From the NCBI GenBank assembly GCA_023055505.1, contig JALIRH010000010.1, forward strand, positions 4,589,501-4,653,500: a DNA stretch of 64,000 nt, read 5' to 3'. The notes under the pieces are model-generated. The model was not told the origin of the DNA, did not search any database, and saw nothing but the letters and a program-made list of their open reading frames with translations. Shown piece by piece: positions 1-15,000 of the stretch. The DNA is from Callipepla californica brunnescens. Taxonomy: Eukaryota; Chordata; Aves; Galliformes; Odontophoridae. Made by a program: the position numbers and the translations under genes. Numbering within the stretch: position 1 is the stretch's first letter; each line of letters opens with the position of its first letter.

Positions 1-3000
1 AATAGAGTGAGAAGGAAAGACATTAGAAAACAGATGCTCTTCTACAACTGTCATTCATTATTCTCACAGTCAGGCAAGGACAAGGATGGTCTTGAAAGCA
101 TTTGCAGGACAGGTGCAAGGACAGGGACAGAAAAGCCAAGGCACAGTGGCTGTAAGCTCCCTTACGTAGCAGCCTACTGCCAATGGAGCCCACAGCAGGG
201 CATGTCTGCCTTGCCCTAGGGTGAGGAAGCTTTGAATGACACAGCCTCTGGCTGGGATCTGTGGCTGCCCTTTATGCTGTGTCTGTACTTAAGTGAGACA
301 CTGCAATGCGAAGTAAGGCTGATACACATCTCGGGTCTTTCCTGCTGTCAGCCACATTGATGCACATGCAAACATGGTGATGTCACTTGCAAATTCAACA
401 CTGGACATAAATGAGACAGAACACGTCCTTGTTAGCAGCATCTCATTTGAACAGTGTGGGTTTTTTTGTTATTATTATTACAAAGCACATGGAGATTTTT
501 TTCGTGCTTCTAAGGGAAGATTCCAATCGGCGGAAAATAAAATGTTCAAGGCATGAAGAAAACCAAAATGAACTACCAAACACTAGCGTTAGCCCTATTT
601 ATTTTTAGGAAGTGCAATTTTCAGGCACTTTAAAAGGATTTCTCAGGACGGGTTCACTGTTATCCAAGAGTTTTTCAGCACTGACGCCACACAACTGTTA
701 TCATTGTTAGGACTCAGGGGACTGCTCTTTTTGACAGGGCCTTTCAAGAAGTCAACAAATCACTTTAAAATAAGTCATAAATTATACTTGGCTGCCTATT
801 GGCTTGGCCAGAGCATTCTCTCAGTGCTGTCATAAGTGTTGGGGAAAGAAGATAACAACATGGCCCAATGTTTAGCTTTTAGGGAATATTTTGTTCCCAA
901 TTCAAAAACAAAGTATCCTCATATCATTGACTCTGATGACTAAACACATGCTAAAACAGTAATCAAGATGTTCACACTTTACTCCAAATAAATACACCCA
1001 TTCTGAATCCTAAGTAATGCCCTAATAAATAATGGATTTGGTAAGGGTCTCTGCTGCAAATGCCTGCCACCCATAGCTACATTAGGGAGCTGTCAGCAGG
1101 ATCATCTTCCAGAGCTCACCTCCTTTACCTGTATGTCAAGAAACCTGGTTCCTGATAGCCAGGATCCAAGCCTTACATAGCCCTCTAGATTATTATTAAC
1201 ATCCTGAACTGCAGCCAGAATGAACTGAAAAGACAATACTGTCTACTCAGTCTGCTGAGTTAGCAGCTAAAGCTTCAGCCAGTGAAGCCAAACAAGTAAT
1301 CACACGTAGACGCTGTTACCATTGGAAGCATTCAGTTACTTATTTTACATGGATTTTCCCATCACTGTAAAATCTGAGGTGTCACACAAAGCCATTAATA
1401 CACCCCCATGAGTTCAGTACAATTTGAAGGTCAGAATAGTGAGAACAACTGTAGGAAGACTGTAATTATAGTGAACTGGGCACACAATGTGTAGAAAGAG
1501 AAATGGTGAGTCCTCTGGTGGTGTTAGAAACAGTCTGGCCCGACAGTCTGGCACTGACATGGTTCCTTTGCACGCCCTCCCTTGATCTGCGAGAGTCGCT
1601 CACATATCAGATTAACTGATTACTGGTTTCTGCTCCTTTTCCAGGGCTCAGTTTTAACGTGGGAAAATGGAGGGATATTTCCCCCATGAAAGAGGAACAG
1701 ATAGACACCAAGCAGCAAACAGAGAAAAGACTGACTGAAACAATGGGCAAGTCCTTTGTGCTGGAAAGTCAGTTCCTTTCTTTCTGGTGGGCAGGAAAAG
1801 CACTGTCCACTGCAGCCGACAACCAGTCTGGTCTGTCCTGACAAGATCTGAGATTGATAAAGTCACTGTAGCACCACGAACCAGAGCTTGCTCTCACTCT
1901 CACAACTACACCAAGAGCTTTAAGGAAATGGTAAATTGAATTCCTTGCCTCAAAGGGAATTTATTTCCCCTTCAGCCCAGTGAAATAATCTGTGCCAGAC
2001 GTTACTTTTGGCCTTTAGACTCATAAAAGCCTGTCTGAAGGCTACTGTGGCTTCCTTTTTCTACATCTCTGAAGCACAGAAACTAGCAATAACTGTCCAA
2101 CATTTGAGAAAAAACAAGTTTTTCTGAGTGTGAGTTTGTACGGGTTCTTAATCCTGGATTTTTCTAACTCTACTCTGTCCCTTTGTTATCTACTGCAAGA
2201 CAAACCATACTCTGCAATGAACTCACCAAAGTCTTTGCCAAGACCCTGTATCAGTAGCTAAATTTTGTTTACCTTTCATCAGAAGATTTTTAATTAATTT
2301 AAAAGAAAAACTTGCACTGCTTTAGGGGCAGTCCCTGGAAAGATATATTTTGGTCTTGATCTTCTTTTCTTGTATGCTGGCCTCACATTTCCTGATTTGG
2401 GGGATACCAAATGGTCTCCTTTGCGTAGCACATAATTGCTTTACAAAAGATGTAAGGCTCAAGCCTGGAAGTGTAAACAGGTGGACATTGGACAGGTAAG
2501 CCTTCAGTGTTCAAAGAGGAGGAGGAAGAAGTTGTATGTTGTGGGACAGACACACATACGTAATATTTTGTCTCTAGAAGGATTAGCAGTGAAACAGTTA
2601 ATGGACATTTTTCTGTTTCATAATACACTGTGATAACGAACTACCAGCCGTGTTCGTAGCAGTCACTGTCTTGTTTTAGAGATAACACTGCTTAGTCTGT
2701 GGAGACATTATCTCTGCTTTGGGGGTGGAGGTGAGAGAAACTTTTACGCTAGTTCTGAGAAATGCCTCCCACTTTGAATTACGCCTTAAATCATACACTG
2801 AAGGCCTTTTACAGCTTGCCCAAATCCCTTAGCGTGCTCATCGCAACATAAACTGGGAAACTGTCTGCAGGGCGCTCATCAGTTTGAAACATAACTTACT
2901 TATTCAGTATAACCAACAATAGACTTAGTCAGAAACAGAGATATGAGGAGTCATGTCAGAACCATCTTCTTGTCCTTAGCATGGGGGTATGTCATTCCCA

Positions 3001-6000
3001 CAGACTTGCAGGGCTTCATTCCTGAGAGCTACCTGTGCCTTCTCACACTCGCGACAGGCAGCTGGGAGCAGCGCTCACGGCATCTCCAGCACTCTCCTCC
3101 CTACTCCCACGTTCCTGCTTTTTTTTTTTTTTTATTATTATTATTATTACTCATTACATGAGCTAGTTGATAGCACAAGGCCAACTCTTCCTTCTCTAAT
3201 TTCTCACAGACAACTAGACCTGAAAGTGTTTCTCCAACCAGCACAATGCTTCTAGCAGAAAGCTAACAAAAATGCCCCTTAAGAACAAAAACACCTGATG
3301 AAGCCTTGGTGGACCTGTGTTCCCTCTGCCAGAGCAAGAGCCTGGAGAAAGCAATGTGTGCATGCCTATTAATGGTCATTCTTGAATACCAATGCCAGCT
3401 TGACAAGCACCAGCTGTTCACCTAAAAGACAGGAGCAGACACCACAAAATACAGTCATTATTTACTGTTTAAAATGAGGTACTGTAATGGCAAACCAGCC
3501 TCACAATTTGGAAACATTTCTACCTGTAAAGAGTACTCCTTCAGACCAAAAATCTGGATCAGTGCTTCTGTATGACCTGGCTGCTTCTCACAGGTCTATT
3601 AGGAAAAATAAAATCTATCTGGCTGCTTCTTCCATCATTTCACACTTCAGAAAGCTGAAAACCTTGTATTTACAAGTGAGGAACAGCCTCCAGAGGTCAT
3701 CTCCAGACCAAAATGAGCTGACTAAGGGCTGCCTGTACTGCCTGAAGAGTTCAGGCAGCCCTTGGAAGCTACAAAACCTCATCCTCTGCCTGCAATTTAC
3801 AAGTAAAAGCACACAGTACAATTTACGCACACAGTAACTGAGCACAAGGAGGCATAAGTGGGCATGGACTTCTTAAGGAAAGATTTCCCTTTGTTTCTAT
3901 AGCAAACAGTCTGTAATTTTTCTGCTCTTCTTCACTGAGTTTAGTAAAGCCCATGCCTATGCAGGATTTCCCCTCTTTTTTAAGTTTTGTTTCACTTTCA
4001 TATTCATTCACTTTTAGCCATCTTGACAACCTTGGAGGAGACACATTCAGCACAAGGAGAAATGGTCCCCATACCTCTCCCCTAGGAGCTGCCAGAGTTT
4101 CCATGTGCCCAAAGGTGCAGAAGGGTGAGGAGTGTAAAGCAAGAGCAGATAGAAGCACATACACCTGAAGTGAGAACTGAGCAAAAATGGGAAGGAAATC
4201 TGCAGGCAGGAGGGAGAGCAGCCCAGAGGGGAAAGGAGGAAGGGTTATGGGGATAGTTAAGCAATTCAGAATTTACATTTGTGGTTTTAACAAAAAGGGT
4301 GATACTAAATTCAGACCTCTGGTATCTACAACCAAGCCATTCTGTGGATTAGCATTTTGCCTGGAGGCAGCTATCTGCAAGGTAATACAGTGGCTGCACC
4401 ATACCGGCTCCACCAGCATACAAATAGATGGGAGCAGAGCAGCAGGAAGAATGAACCTCATGGGCCTGGAGAAGGGGTGGGCCTCCCCAGTGCTGCTCTG
4501 TCAATGTAGACAGAGGTGCTAGTTTGCCTGCCCAGCACTGCTCCCATCTCTGCCCTAACAGGGAGGTGTGTGAGGGGCTCTCACTGTTCTGCCATCAGAA
4601 ATTGAAAGTAGGGGCAATAGCAAACACCTCAAACCTTCCAGAAGTCCCCAGATCTGGACATGTTGCTGCTGCCAGCAAGGGCTAAAGATGAGCACATGCA
4701 GTGACAGATGGAGACTAGAGGCAGAAACAGGTCACTACAGAGACAGTTCCCTCACAGTCCCTGTCAGAAACCCTCTGCCCCCTAATAAAGATTTTGGGAG
4801 CACTGTCCCCTCTGCTCCTAGAAGCAGCAGTCTGAGGGTGCCCTGCCCTCAGCCCCTGCTGAGGGTCACACTCCCCAAGTGAGGCACAGGTCTGAAGGCC
4901 ACACACTGCTGTCAGCTGCCCGGTGAGGGGACAGCAGGGCAGAAGCAATACCCTGGGGGTGACAGGGGAGCCCTGTCACCAGCCACAAGAGGAAAGAGCC
5001 CCCACAGTTTCTCCACACCCAGGCCTCAGCTCCCAGGAGCCAGTCCTCAGTTACGGAGGAAGCAGCAATTCCCATGTTTCTCCCAACTCATCCAAAAGCT
5101 GTAAAGCAAATTCCTCCTGCCCTCTGCTAGTGTCCAGACCTCCCCTGCGTGTTTTGTTGATGAAATCTCTCACCCCAATTCAGGAGATAATCATGTTTGC
5201 AAAACGCTCTCTGCCTCACTACCAGAGGAGCCCCTGACCTTGCCCGTCTTCTTGCTGCTTGGCAAATCCTTATCAGAACTCACAGTGACCTCCAACCAGC
5301 TGCACAGGAGCCTCTGGAGCTAAACATGTGCACAAATAATTTTGGGGCTAATTCAGTAGCAGCAGCTATCTCTCCTGCGGTCTCCGGAGGCACGAGTGGT
5401 GAACCCATAGCCCCCAACCCCTGGCAGGCTGAGGCCTCTGCCCACAGCACGTGCCCACCAAAGCATCCACACAACCAGGTCTCGAGGCTGGCACAGGCTG
5501 GCATTACCAAAGGCACAGCACTCACAAGATGGGGCCAGAAACAAGCAGGCCCCTGACTGTTGGCTGCTGCATGGAGCACAGAAGGTCACAGTTTAATGGT
5601 TGTTCCAAAATTAAGGTGAACAGAGGCTGCCTTGTGCATACCCAAATGCACCGTCCATCCCTCCAGCACCTTCAGCCTCCTGCCCCCCCCGCCCCAGACT
5701 GAGGGGCTTCTGTGCACCAGCTGAGTCTGTGCACCAGAGGTCTGAGCCTGACTGAGTTCATTCAGCCCAACAGGAGCAGTGACCCACATCCAAAAAATGA
5801 GGCTGTTGTGACTGCAGAATGTTATGAACGCTGAGTGAAGCCAAGACCAGATGTGTGCTCTCCTTACTCCGACGACTGCCCAGAGCAACGCCTTGCTTTG
5901 TTTTTAAACAAAACAGAGGAGTGACAAGAGTTCAGCTCATCCACGTGAGTTTCTCCATCATCCCTCCACACTGTAGCTGCATGGTGGGTCAGCACCTCCT

Positions 6001-9000
6001 GCAGGAGCCACTGTGAGGGGTGGCCGTGAAGGACAGGAGAGTGTGGATGCAGGGGCCATCCTCTCTAGTCCTGCTCTGCACAGCAGCCTGCTGCCAGCAG
6101 GCATAGCTCACAGCTCTTGATGGTTTCAGTAGGATGCTGCATGCCTGGAGCTTGCTTGATAGCTCACTGGGAACAGAAGCTATTTCTTGACAATGATGAT
6201 CTTGTGCATTTACAGCAATCCTTTCATCAGGGATCTCAAAGCAGCCTGCTGGCAGGAGCAAACCAACCTCACGCTGTGCCTGGGAGATAAGCACAGGATG
6301 GAAGAGGTTGAGTGCTTCAAAGCACATAGCAACTCTACAGGATGCACGCACATCGTGCTGGATGCCATAAGGCTGTGATGAAACCGTGAGGCTCAGATAA
6401 AGCTTCAGGGAGGAGAGCAAACAGAGCTGAATGAGGATGTGGAAGGAGCATGTAGCAGCAGGCTGCTACATGAACAGCAATAGGACCATCCCCCTTCAGT
6501 ACCAAGAAAGGCTGGAGCAGCCTGAGACAAGCAGGACAGCACTGGGCGTTCCTCAGGCAGCTGAAGGACTGCCACTGGTCATCAGCAGAGATGGGAGGCT
6601 TTACAGCCGTGCCAGCAAAAACAAGCTGGGGCCAGGGTCAAGGAACATGGGATCAGGCTCCAAGCTGTCAGCAGTTGTGGTGTATACATCGCTGAAAACA
6701 GATGCAGTGCCAGGAAAGTCCAACTCCCAGCATGAAGAAAATAACTTCAAGACAATGAGAGAAACGAAAGCAACTGTGACCGCAAATTAGCGATTACATA
6801 AAGGCTTTTATCTTAAAGTTAGGTTATGTCAAATTCTGAAGTAATTTCTTCTGCCAGAACACTAGCTTGAGACCGTGCAATCTGGCTGCAAATTGCTACA
6901 TCTGGGGAAAAGAAGGAGAAAAAAAAAACAAAAAAACACCGCGCACACACACAAAGAAGATTACCTTTCAAAGCAGGCCAACTACTGTGCAACAGCAGCA
7001 GCCTTGACTTCGCACCGAGCTCTTCTCGGGCAGGTGACAAGCATCTCACTGCAGCCTAACACCAACGGTGCACGTGAGGGGTCCCTGTCCATTAGCATAA
7101 GCCGCACGCTGCCAGCACGTAGCTTCTGAAGGGATGTCAAGCACAACATGAGACAACAATGGGTATTTGGAGAAGGCGACATGCCCTTCCTGTGCCAGAT
7201 GAACTGTTGTTGGAGCTGTCTGTAAAGCCAGGGGATATGCTCAAATACTTGCCATGAAGTATGAAGCCGGAATGCTTTCCAGCCAAAACGATGAGAATAG
7301 CTCTTTACACGGCATGCAAACACTCAGGGATTTCTGAAGGGAGAAATAGCTGGGAATAGTTTCAGATAAAAGGGCCTTTCATGCCAGCTGGCAAAAGTAA
7401 ACCTGATGGAGGAGATAGATGGATAGACAGGGCTTAAAGCCACTTTTGTCTCAGCAGTGGGCTGGGTTTGTGTGCACCATGGCTGAGGGCATGACATCGC
7501 AGCACCGAGTCCTGGCTGTCAGCTTTGTCAAACTACACCAGCCCAGATCACAGTGCCTGGAGCAGCCCTGACCAGCACACGGGGTTGGCTCTGCACTCAT
7601 GAGGTGCTCCTCTGCACTTTGGGCTTCTCCCCTTTGGTTCATCCATCCTGTCTCCATGCCAGCTCAGGAAGGTTTGCTGCAGCACAGGCAGCTTCAAGAA
7701 TACTGAGGCCAAACAAATGTTTTCCATAGCAAAGCAGCAGTGCTGCAACTTCAAATGAGCAAGAAATGAAGGACTTAAAAGGAACGTAAGGGAGATAGCT
7801 TCTGAAAACACATTCATATGTTTTAACAGAGAATGGTGTGGGGCTTTGGGAAGATAAGAGCTGCTCTGGGGCACACCTCAGTGACAATCTCCCTTGCCAA
7901 AGCACAGCAGGAACCTCCACAGCACCTCAGCTATGCAAAGAGACTGCAGGACCTGGAAACACTGATGTGAATACCTTGAGCAGAACAAGGAATAATTTAA
8001 CTTTCTGCTAGGCTTTTTTTTTTCCCCCTCCGTGTTAGAACCACGTGTCTTTGGAGATTTCACATCAAAATTGCATTGCATACTAAGTATGAAATATTTA
8101 TCAATGAATTCACAGTTTAAAGCAATCCACAATGATGGATGAAAACCTAAATCACCTCTGCGTCACTGCTATCCTCACAGATTCATTCTGAAGGATCTCA
8201 GCACTGACCTTTACAGATGTTTCTGCTTTTCACATCAGACAGAACTCTTTCCCTTCCTGTCTGGAAAGACTGAGGAAGCAGCTTGCATTGCCGGAATTAC
8301 CACAGCTGAGCCCTGACGTAGCCAGCAGCCACAGAAATGGGCTGGGCACAGTCAGAGTTCTTGGATCCCAACAGGTACTTCCATCAAACGGAGGGTGGGC
8401 AGGGTGGTTTGAGGCAGGGGAGCTGCTCCAGCGGCAGCTGTGACTTCTTTGCTGTTGGTTTCCATAGGCATCCTAACAAGAAGAAAAGTACTCCTTGGCT
8501 TATGTCACCTTCCATATATGACAAAGAAAAGCCTCCAATACAGCAGTCTGAAAAAATAGTAGAACTACCTGCTCTGTGCAAACTGCACAGCTAAAAATGC
8601 ATCTAAAAATGCATCAGAGAAAGTCAGACTTTTGTCCATCTCAAGGCAGCAGCTGTAGGAAGAAGAAATCACCAAATTTGTCCCTTTTTCCTGCGAGTAT
8701 CACCCTGTGATGACTCGCATCACCCTGTGATTGTGCAACCTCTGAGCTGCGTCAAGCTCCTCAGCAGTGAGCAGATGCTCTGCTTCGTGGAGCCAAAAAA
8801 CTTGTGGGTTGGGCCCGGCCCCCCCACTGCACAGAGCAGAGATGCCTGCTGGGGTCAGGTCGGGGCACAAGCACATCTGCAGGGCTCCACACTCACATTC
8901 TCTCATGCCCTTTCTCCTCAGGTGCAGTGATGCACAGGTCCTGGTGGGCAAAGCCACATGCTGCAGTAATTTCTAGAGGTCAGGGCTACTGTAGGGGAAG

Positions 9001-12000
9001 GGGGTCAACAGCCGACAGCAGAAAAAACTTGGATTTCACATCACACGTTGAGCAAATTTGATTAAGAAATCACAGAAACATCATTAAGCTGTTCTGTTCA
9101 CACAGACTAAGTTCAAAATGCATTTAAATATCTTTTGGGGTTTTTTTTTCCTGTAGTTTTGACCTCAGCACATGGTAGTTGCTCACCTATCAGCAGCAGA
9201 GCTGCAGTTCCAGAGACTTACTGCAAATTTCATGCTAATGCATTTGACAGTTCTATAGTCTCATTAGATTAAATTGATGTTTCAGCTTTTGTGAGCAAAA
9301 TTTTCTAAACTTTATGCTAGAAGAAAGGAAATAAACTCCAAAATACATATGGAGGGAGCCAGCCATAAGCAGCAGCATACAACAGTTCCTTGGCCTCATC
9401 CTTAGTGAAGCAATGCACATATGTTGGACTTCTGAAACCAAAGTAAACAGTCTGATAACACAGATGGCTGGCTGCTGAACAAGGCTCTAACCATAGAACT
9501 CACCTCCCTACAACACAAGTCATCCTGAGCCCATGCCCGTCAACACAGCTTCTATATGGCCATTATGGAGCATCTTGGAAAGTACTTGGGAAGACAGCCA
9601 CTTGCTGTAATAGGCCACAGCAGCTCTTTGCCTCTTACAGAGGGTGAAGGAGATGTGAAGCTCCTACAGCAAAAACCTTCAGAGAATGAAAACCTTCACT
9701 AACAGTTCTGTGAAACACATCAATACTGCCCCCACAGTGAGAGTCAAGCAGGTACCACGAAGCTTTCAGGCTCATCTCTTTCCAATTTTTGTGTGAGATG
9801 AAATATTTTCTTGTTGGCAGGGTACAGCTCAGCAAGAGGAATTGTTCACTTTCTTTCAACAGTTCCCCTGTTAAGAAAGTACAAATAACAGTTTGGGTGT
9901 ATTTCAGTTATCAGGCATACTTGCTTCAAAGCACAAGCAATGAAAATTCTTAACTCATATTCCCCTGGGTTTTAAGGCCTCATCTCCTGAAATCCACACA
10001 AGTCCCTCTCCCAGAGGCCACAAAGCAGAACCTCTCTGATCACCAAAATACTAAACACAAAAACTCATGGCAAAAAGCAAAAAAACAACAACAACAAAAG
10101 ACAAAAGCCTTTCAATTGAAGCAATTAAGATGAGGAGGAGGAAAATAGACTCCATCACCCTCCTAGACACAGTGCACACAACATGGACCTCTCCACGTGC
10201 CTGTCTGCAGCTGAGCTGCTGTGGCTGCCCCTGTGCAGTGCCCCTACAGGACCTTGATGCTGCAGCAAGCAGAGCGGGACGGGCTGTGCCCCGAGATAAG
10301 ATTGTCTGCCAGCACTTTGTTGGAGGCAGCCACGCAGATGCCGGAAGGAAAACAAACTGTAAGGATTGTAAACAGAGAAGGGGAAAAAACGCCCCGGGGG
10401 AAGCAATGCTGGCACAGGAGATGGGCGGCTCCTTGTTGTCAAAGGGCACGGGGGCACACGGCAATCCTCATTTTGGTTCAGCTTAGATCTGTCCTATGCA
10501 GCCCAACCTTGAGAGCCCCAAGAAAAGCTGAAGGCTGTCCAGTCCCGCCAGCATTCAGACGGCTGATGATCAATTAGTCAGTGGAGAACTGAGAGATCAC
10601 CCGCAGCTTCCTGCTGCACCCCAGCCACATTTCCTTGGTGTGCCTTGCATTGTCCTCACCCAGACGAGTTGCCCTCCCTGGCACTTATGCCTGGGGCACA
10701 GACAGGAACCTCCTGGCCAGGCGCATCCAGTTCTGGGAACTCAGGAGGGCAAGTTGCTATAGTAAAGGCAAAGGCTGCTTTGGTGCACCCTAAGGCTTAA
10801 GGCTTTTTTTCTTGGGGGAAGAGATGCACTGAATGCTTCAGTTTGTTTAATCCACTGCACAGAAACAAAATCCTGAGGGGTTCAAAGCTTTGGTATTTAC
10901 TCTATCAGGCTTAATTCTGGGCTATATAAACCATCAAAATCTAAGGCTCCACTAAAAACATCAAAACATGCTCGTTGAAGCTGATGAATAGTTAAGTGAT
11001 CAGAAGAGACAAAGCACAAATACATAATTATTAGAAGATGAGTCACCTGAAAAAACCAAAGCAGTAGCCAACAAAAAATCCCCCCTTGTGTAACTTATAA
11101 TGAATGAGGCTGCCCAGAGCCAGGCCAGCATCAGCAACCACAGTGGCCCTGGGGCAGGCAGCACCACCCTATCAGCATTGTGGCTGACACGGTCATGTCC
11201 TGTTGAGGACTGCATGCCCACCTCACCCAGGGCTGGGCCCTGGACACCAGCACCCTCTGCCATCCATACTCCCTCCATGACTCACAGGACTGGAACAAGC
11301 CAGACTTCTGCAGACAACAAAAAAGATAAAAATCATATTGCTTGGGGGAACGCCAAGCTATTATTTCATCCAATTAGAGTCTCAAGCTGCTAAAAGTTAA
11401 AAGGATTTCCTTTGGAAAGAGAATGTGCTCCAGCCACTAAGTCTCCAGAAAGGTGTAAGAGAAATAACTCCTGGCATTCAGCATTAGGAAACAAGCGTCT
11501 AGACAAAGGTTTCTTTCTCAGCTTGTTGTTTCTGATATTTTTTAAAAGATGCTACACTAAAGATCCTGGAAGTTGGATTTTTTTTTTTTTTTTATACTAT
11601 TTTTCTACCTGTAACGGACTCACACATCTGAGACATGCTGGGGATGGCTTACACACCTCTGGTGATTTGGCTACTACCACCAAATGTACTGTACCTGTGG
11701 GGTAGAAATGGATGGATACGGCCGACACACTGTTGGGAAGTGACAGCATGCAGTCAGAGAGAACCAGCTGCCACTACTCACGGCCACTCAAGCTGCTCCC
11801 TGGGGAGGTAGCATCAGTGGCATGTCACACATCAGTCCTGTTCCTGTGAGGTACATGAGGGGTCACTTCCACACAGTGAGGTCTTGAAGAAAGCAGCTGG
11901 CACCACACTGCAGCCATCGCCATGCTGGGCAGCACAGGAAGCCCTGCCAGTGGTACTCACCCTACTTGGTGATGCGACTGCTCGCCCTTCCTGCAGCTGC

Positions 12001-15000
12001 CTGCTACCAACATAGTAAAAACAGAGAATGCGAATAAAGGGCAAGATCTGTTTTCAGCTTCCTGCCATGCCCACCCCCACACAAGCAGGCTGGCTACAAG
12101 GGGGAAAGCACACTCCCTTGCCACAGTGCTGCCTGGTATTGCTTCAACACATTGCGTAACATCAGTTGGGTAATGGGACGTTATCTTTCTTGTACCCCTA
12201 TCCCCAGGGAGTTGCACTAAGAGCCTGCCTCTCATCCAGAGTACCTGCCATTCTGCAGTCTCTCTGGTCCCATGGCAGAGTGCCACAATGTCTGAGCTCA
12301 ACTTTCAGTGCTCTCCCACCAAGTACTACCAGTCCTAACAAGCTATCTTCCAAAGTGATACTACACCACTACAGGAGCAAACCTCAGCTTTGACACTGTG
12401 AAAGGATGTTACGTGTACAGAGCTGGTTTGAGCTCCATCTAGGAGAAAGGTTTTGATGTGTCTGAAACCGTCAGAGAGGTTTCATCACTGACTTAGACAA
12501 CCTTGTCTGTGGACAACCTTGTCTGCAGGCACTGCATCTGCAGACAGGTTTCCTCCTCCTTCATTCTTGACACTTCCACACTGGGGCCCATTCAGAGCAC
12601 TCAGTGTTTCATAAATAACGAGCCAACGAGAGTCCTATACATTCATGGGATAGGAAGCATTTGCTCATTTTTTTGAGTTTGAATGCAAAGAGGAGAGACT
12701 AAACACGGCAAACCCAACCAGTTCTGATCTGACGGGGTTTTTCCATCACATCCCCTTGGATCTGTAGCGCTTTCTGCCATACATTAGTACTACTGGAATT
12801 ATAGTCACTGATTGTAGAGATGCCTGTGCTTATAAGAGAAATAACCTGACACTTGAGAAACAAACACTGTGCAAAGGATAGGTGAGAGCAGTTTGGCTGA
12901 ATATTAAAAGTCCCAACATTATCCAGGGCCATGCCCTCATGCACACATGTACCTGGACAGGCCTGCAACGTAATGTGTGTGCTCAGAGCGCCAACAAATC
13001 ACTTCTGAAATAATTCAGGGCTCAGGGGCCCAAAATCTGGGCTGGCTCAGGAGAGAAATAGGTGGGACACCACAGCCCAGAAGCCAGCCTGCATACTTGA
13101 TGAAACTCGCCTTGCAGAAGAGAAAATGCTATCATCTGCCCAGGTGGAAGACTCACACCATTAACTCATGAGCCTCCAGCAGCTCCCAGAAGGCAGGCTG
13201 TCAGCTGTTTGTCCTGCAGTGTGGTGCAGCTGTTTGTGGTAGAGGGTCTGCATAACGCCTTGCCCATGAGGAACAAAAGTAATCTGGTCAGACCACATTG
13301 TCTAAGGCTGCGTCAAGACTGCCCTCCTCTCCAATACTGATGCAACATCTATCAAAAAGTAAAGGTCTCTGCAATAAGAAGTGCAGTGAGATCACAGAAC
13401 TAGCTCTTTTCTGTAAAGATAACCATAGGAGTGACACATACCACAGAAGCCGTTAGTGGTTTACGTTAAGAATCTCTCAGATTGAATGGATTGGAGATGC
13501 TACACTTCTTTCTGCTTCTCAGGCACAGCAGTAACTCTTTGGAAGCAAAGTTACAGCTGTATGCATCCTTGTAGCCACACATTACCCCCCGCCCCCATGA
13601 AATAGCTGATATGGGGATATCTGTCAGCTTCAGTTAGCATTCAACACTTAACTCCAGAGAATGAAAAACTCCTGAAGTCTGTAAAGTGCAGAAAGCAAAG
13701 AAAGCAGAGTGAGTATGCTCCATGTGTCCCATGATGGCAGGACCTGGGGATACGGTGCTGAAGTATCCAAAAGGCATTACATTTTTTCAGTTACTCTTCT
13801 GAAATTTAACCCTCTTCTATGCTTAGACCCTAAGTACATCAGCAATTTTTCACTACTGGCTTTATTATAATCCACACTGATCAAATGATCTAAGGATCAC
13901 AGATCCCACTGCTCCATTTCAGACGCCAAGGCCTTTATCAGTTATTCTTTCTAGAAATCAAATGAAAAAAAAACACCCTATTCTTAATCCAGCATCAGTA
14001 ATTTTCCTTTTAAAAGGCAAAATGAAAGATCCATTTTTGGATGGATCTGCTCCCTTAAAGATTAGTGAGCTATAGCAGAGGCTCCACATGAATGTCCTGT
14101 TGCAAAATTACTCCAAAGGGAGGCTGTACAAACATCAGAATCTGAACTTCTTCAATAAGATCAAAAGGCTGAAGTCCTAATTAAGGGCCTGCTCTAATTC
14201 TTGGCATTCACTGTTACCCATGCAAAGAGTTTACAGTATTTCCCCAACTGTAGCTGTATGCTTCATTATTTCAAAGATGAAAGATGGTACACAAATGCCC
14301 AGACCTTTGTCTGGGGAAAACCATGCGTAAGCAAGCCAGCTTTATCTGTCTGAACTGATAAGCAACTTCAAATACAGTGACCCCCACTTAAAATGACTGC
14401 AGTCTATCACCACTGATTATTTTCACTGTTCACATTCAGCATTCAAGTTCAATACACTTATCAATGTTTCAGCAGATGTCCTTTAGGGTACTGAGCTCAT
14501 TGTTCCTAGGATGAGGAATTTAGCAGTTGAACAGTTCAAATCAGAACACAGAGTACTTATTTCCTTACCTGTTTAGAAGAGGCAGAGCTGATAAGTGCAT
14601 GATCTATCCAGGACTGACAAGCTTGCAACTTGCTTCTTTTTTCTCACCCAGCATACTTCTATTCTCTGCAAAGCAACTTTATTTTGCAAAAACAAAACGC
14701 ATACTGCATTTCAGAAGTCTTGACACAGAATAAAGCAGAAGCTGTAGATAGTTTGATACTGAAATCAACACTCAGAACACTGGGGCAGGAGGAAAAGCAA
14801 AGATTTCAGCTGCAACAGTCATCCTGGGACATGGAAGCTCGTTATGGGACACTAGCTTGCAGTAATAAAATGCATTAAGTATGAAAACTGATAGAAAGTG
14901 AATGTGCTTCATCCAAGGAATAAGTAAAAGGGAAGAAAGTGGCTATGCAAAAATGACCTTGTTCCTCTTCAATCTCACTTGTTAGACTTGCTGAGCAACT

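Noticed and set aside
5989..6420. 143-codon minus-strand frame
   Set aside because: No domain, signal or conserved motif visible. Likely chance.
10051..10486. Overlapping 137- and 139-codon frames on opposite strands
   Set aside because: No family resemblance, no splice context and mirrored openness on both strands. Judged chance in a GC-rich patch.
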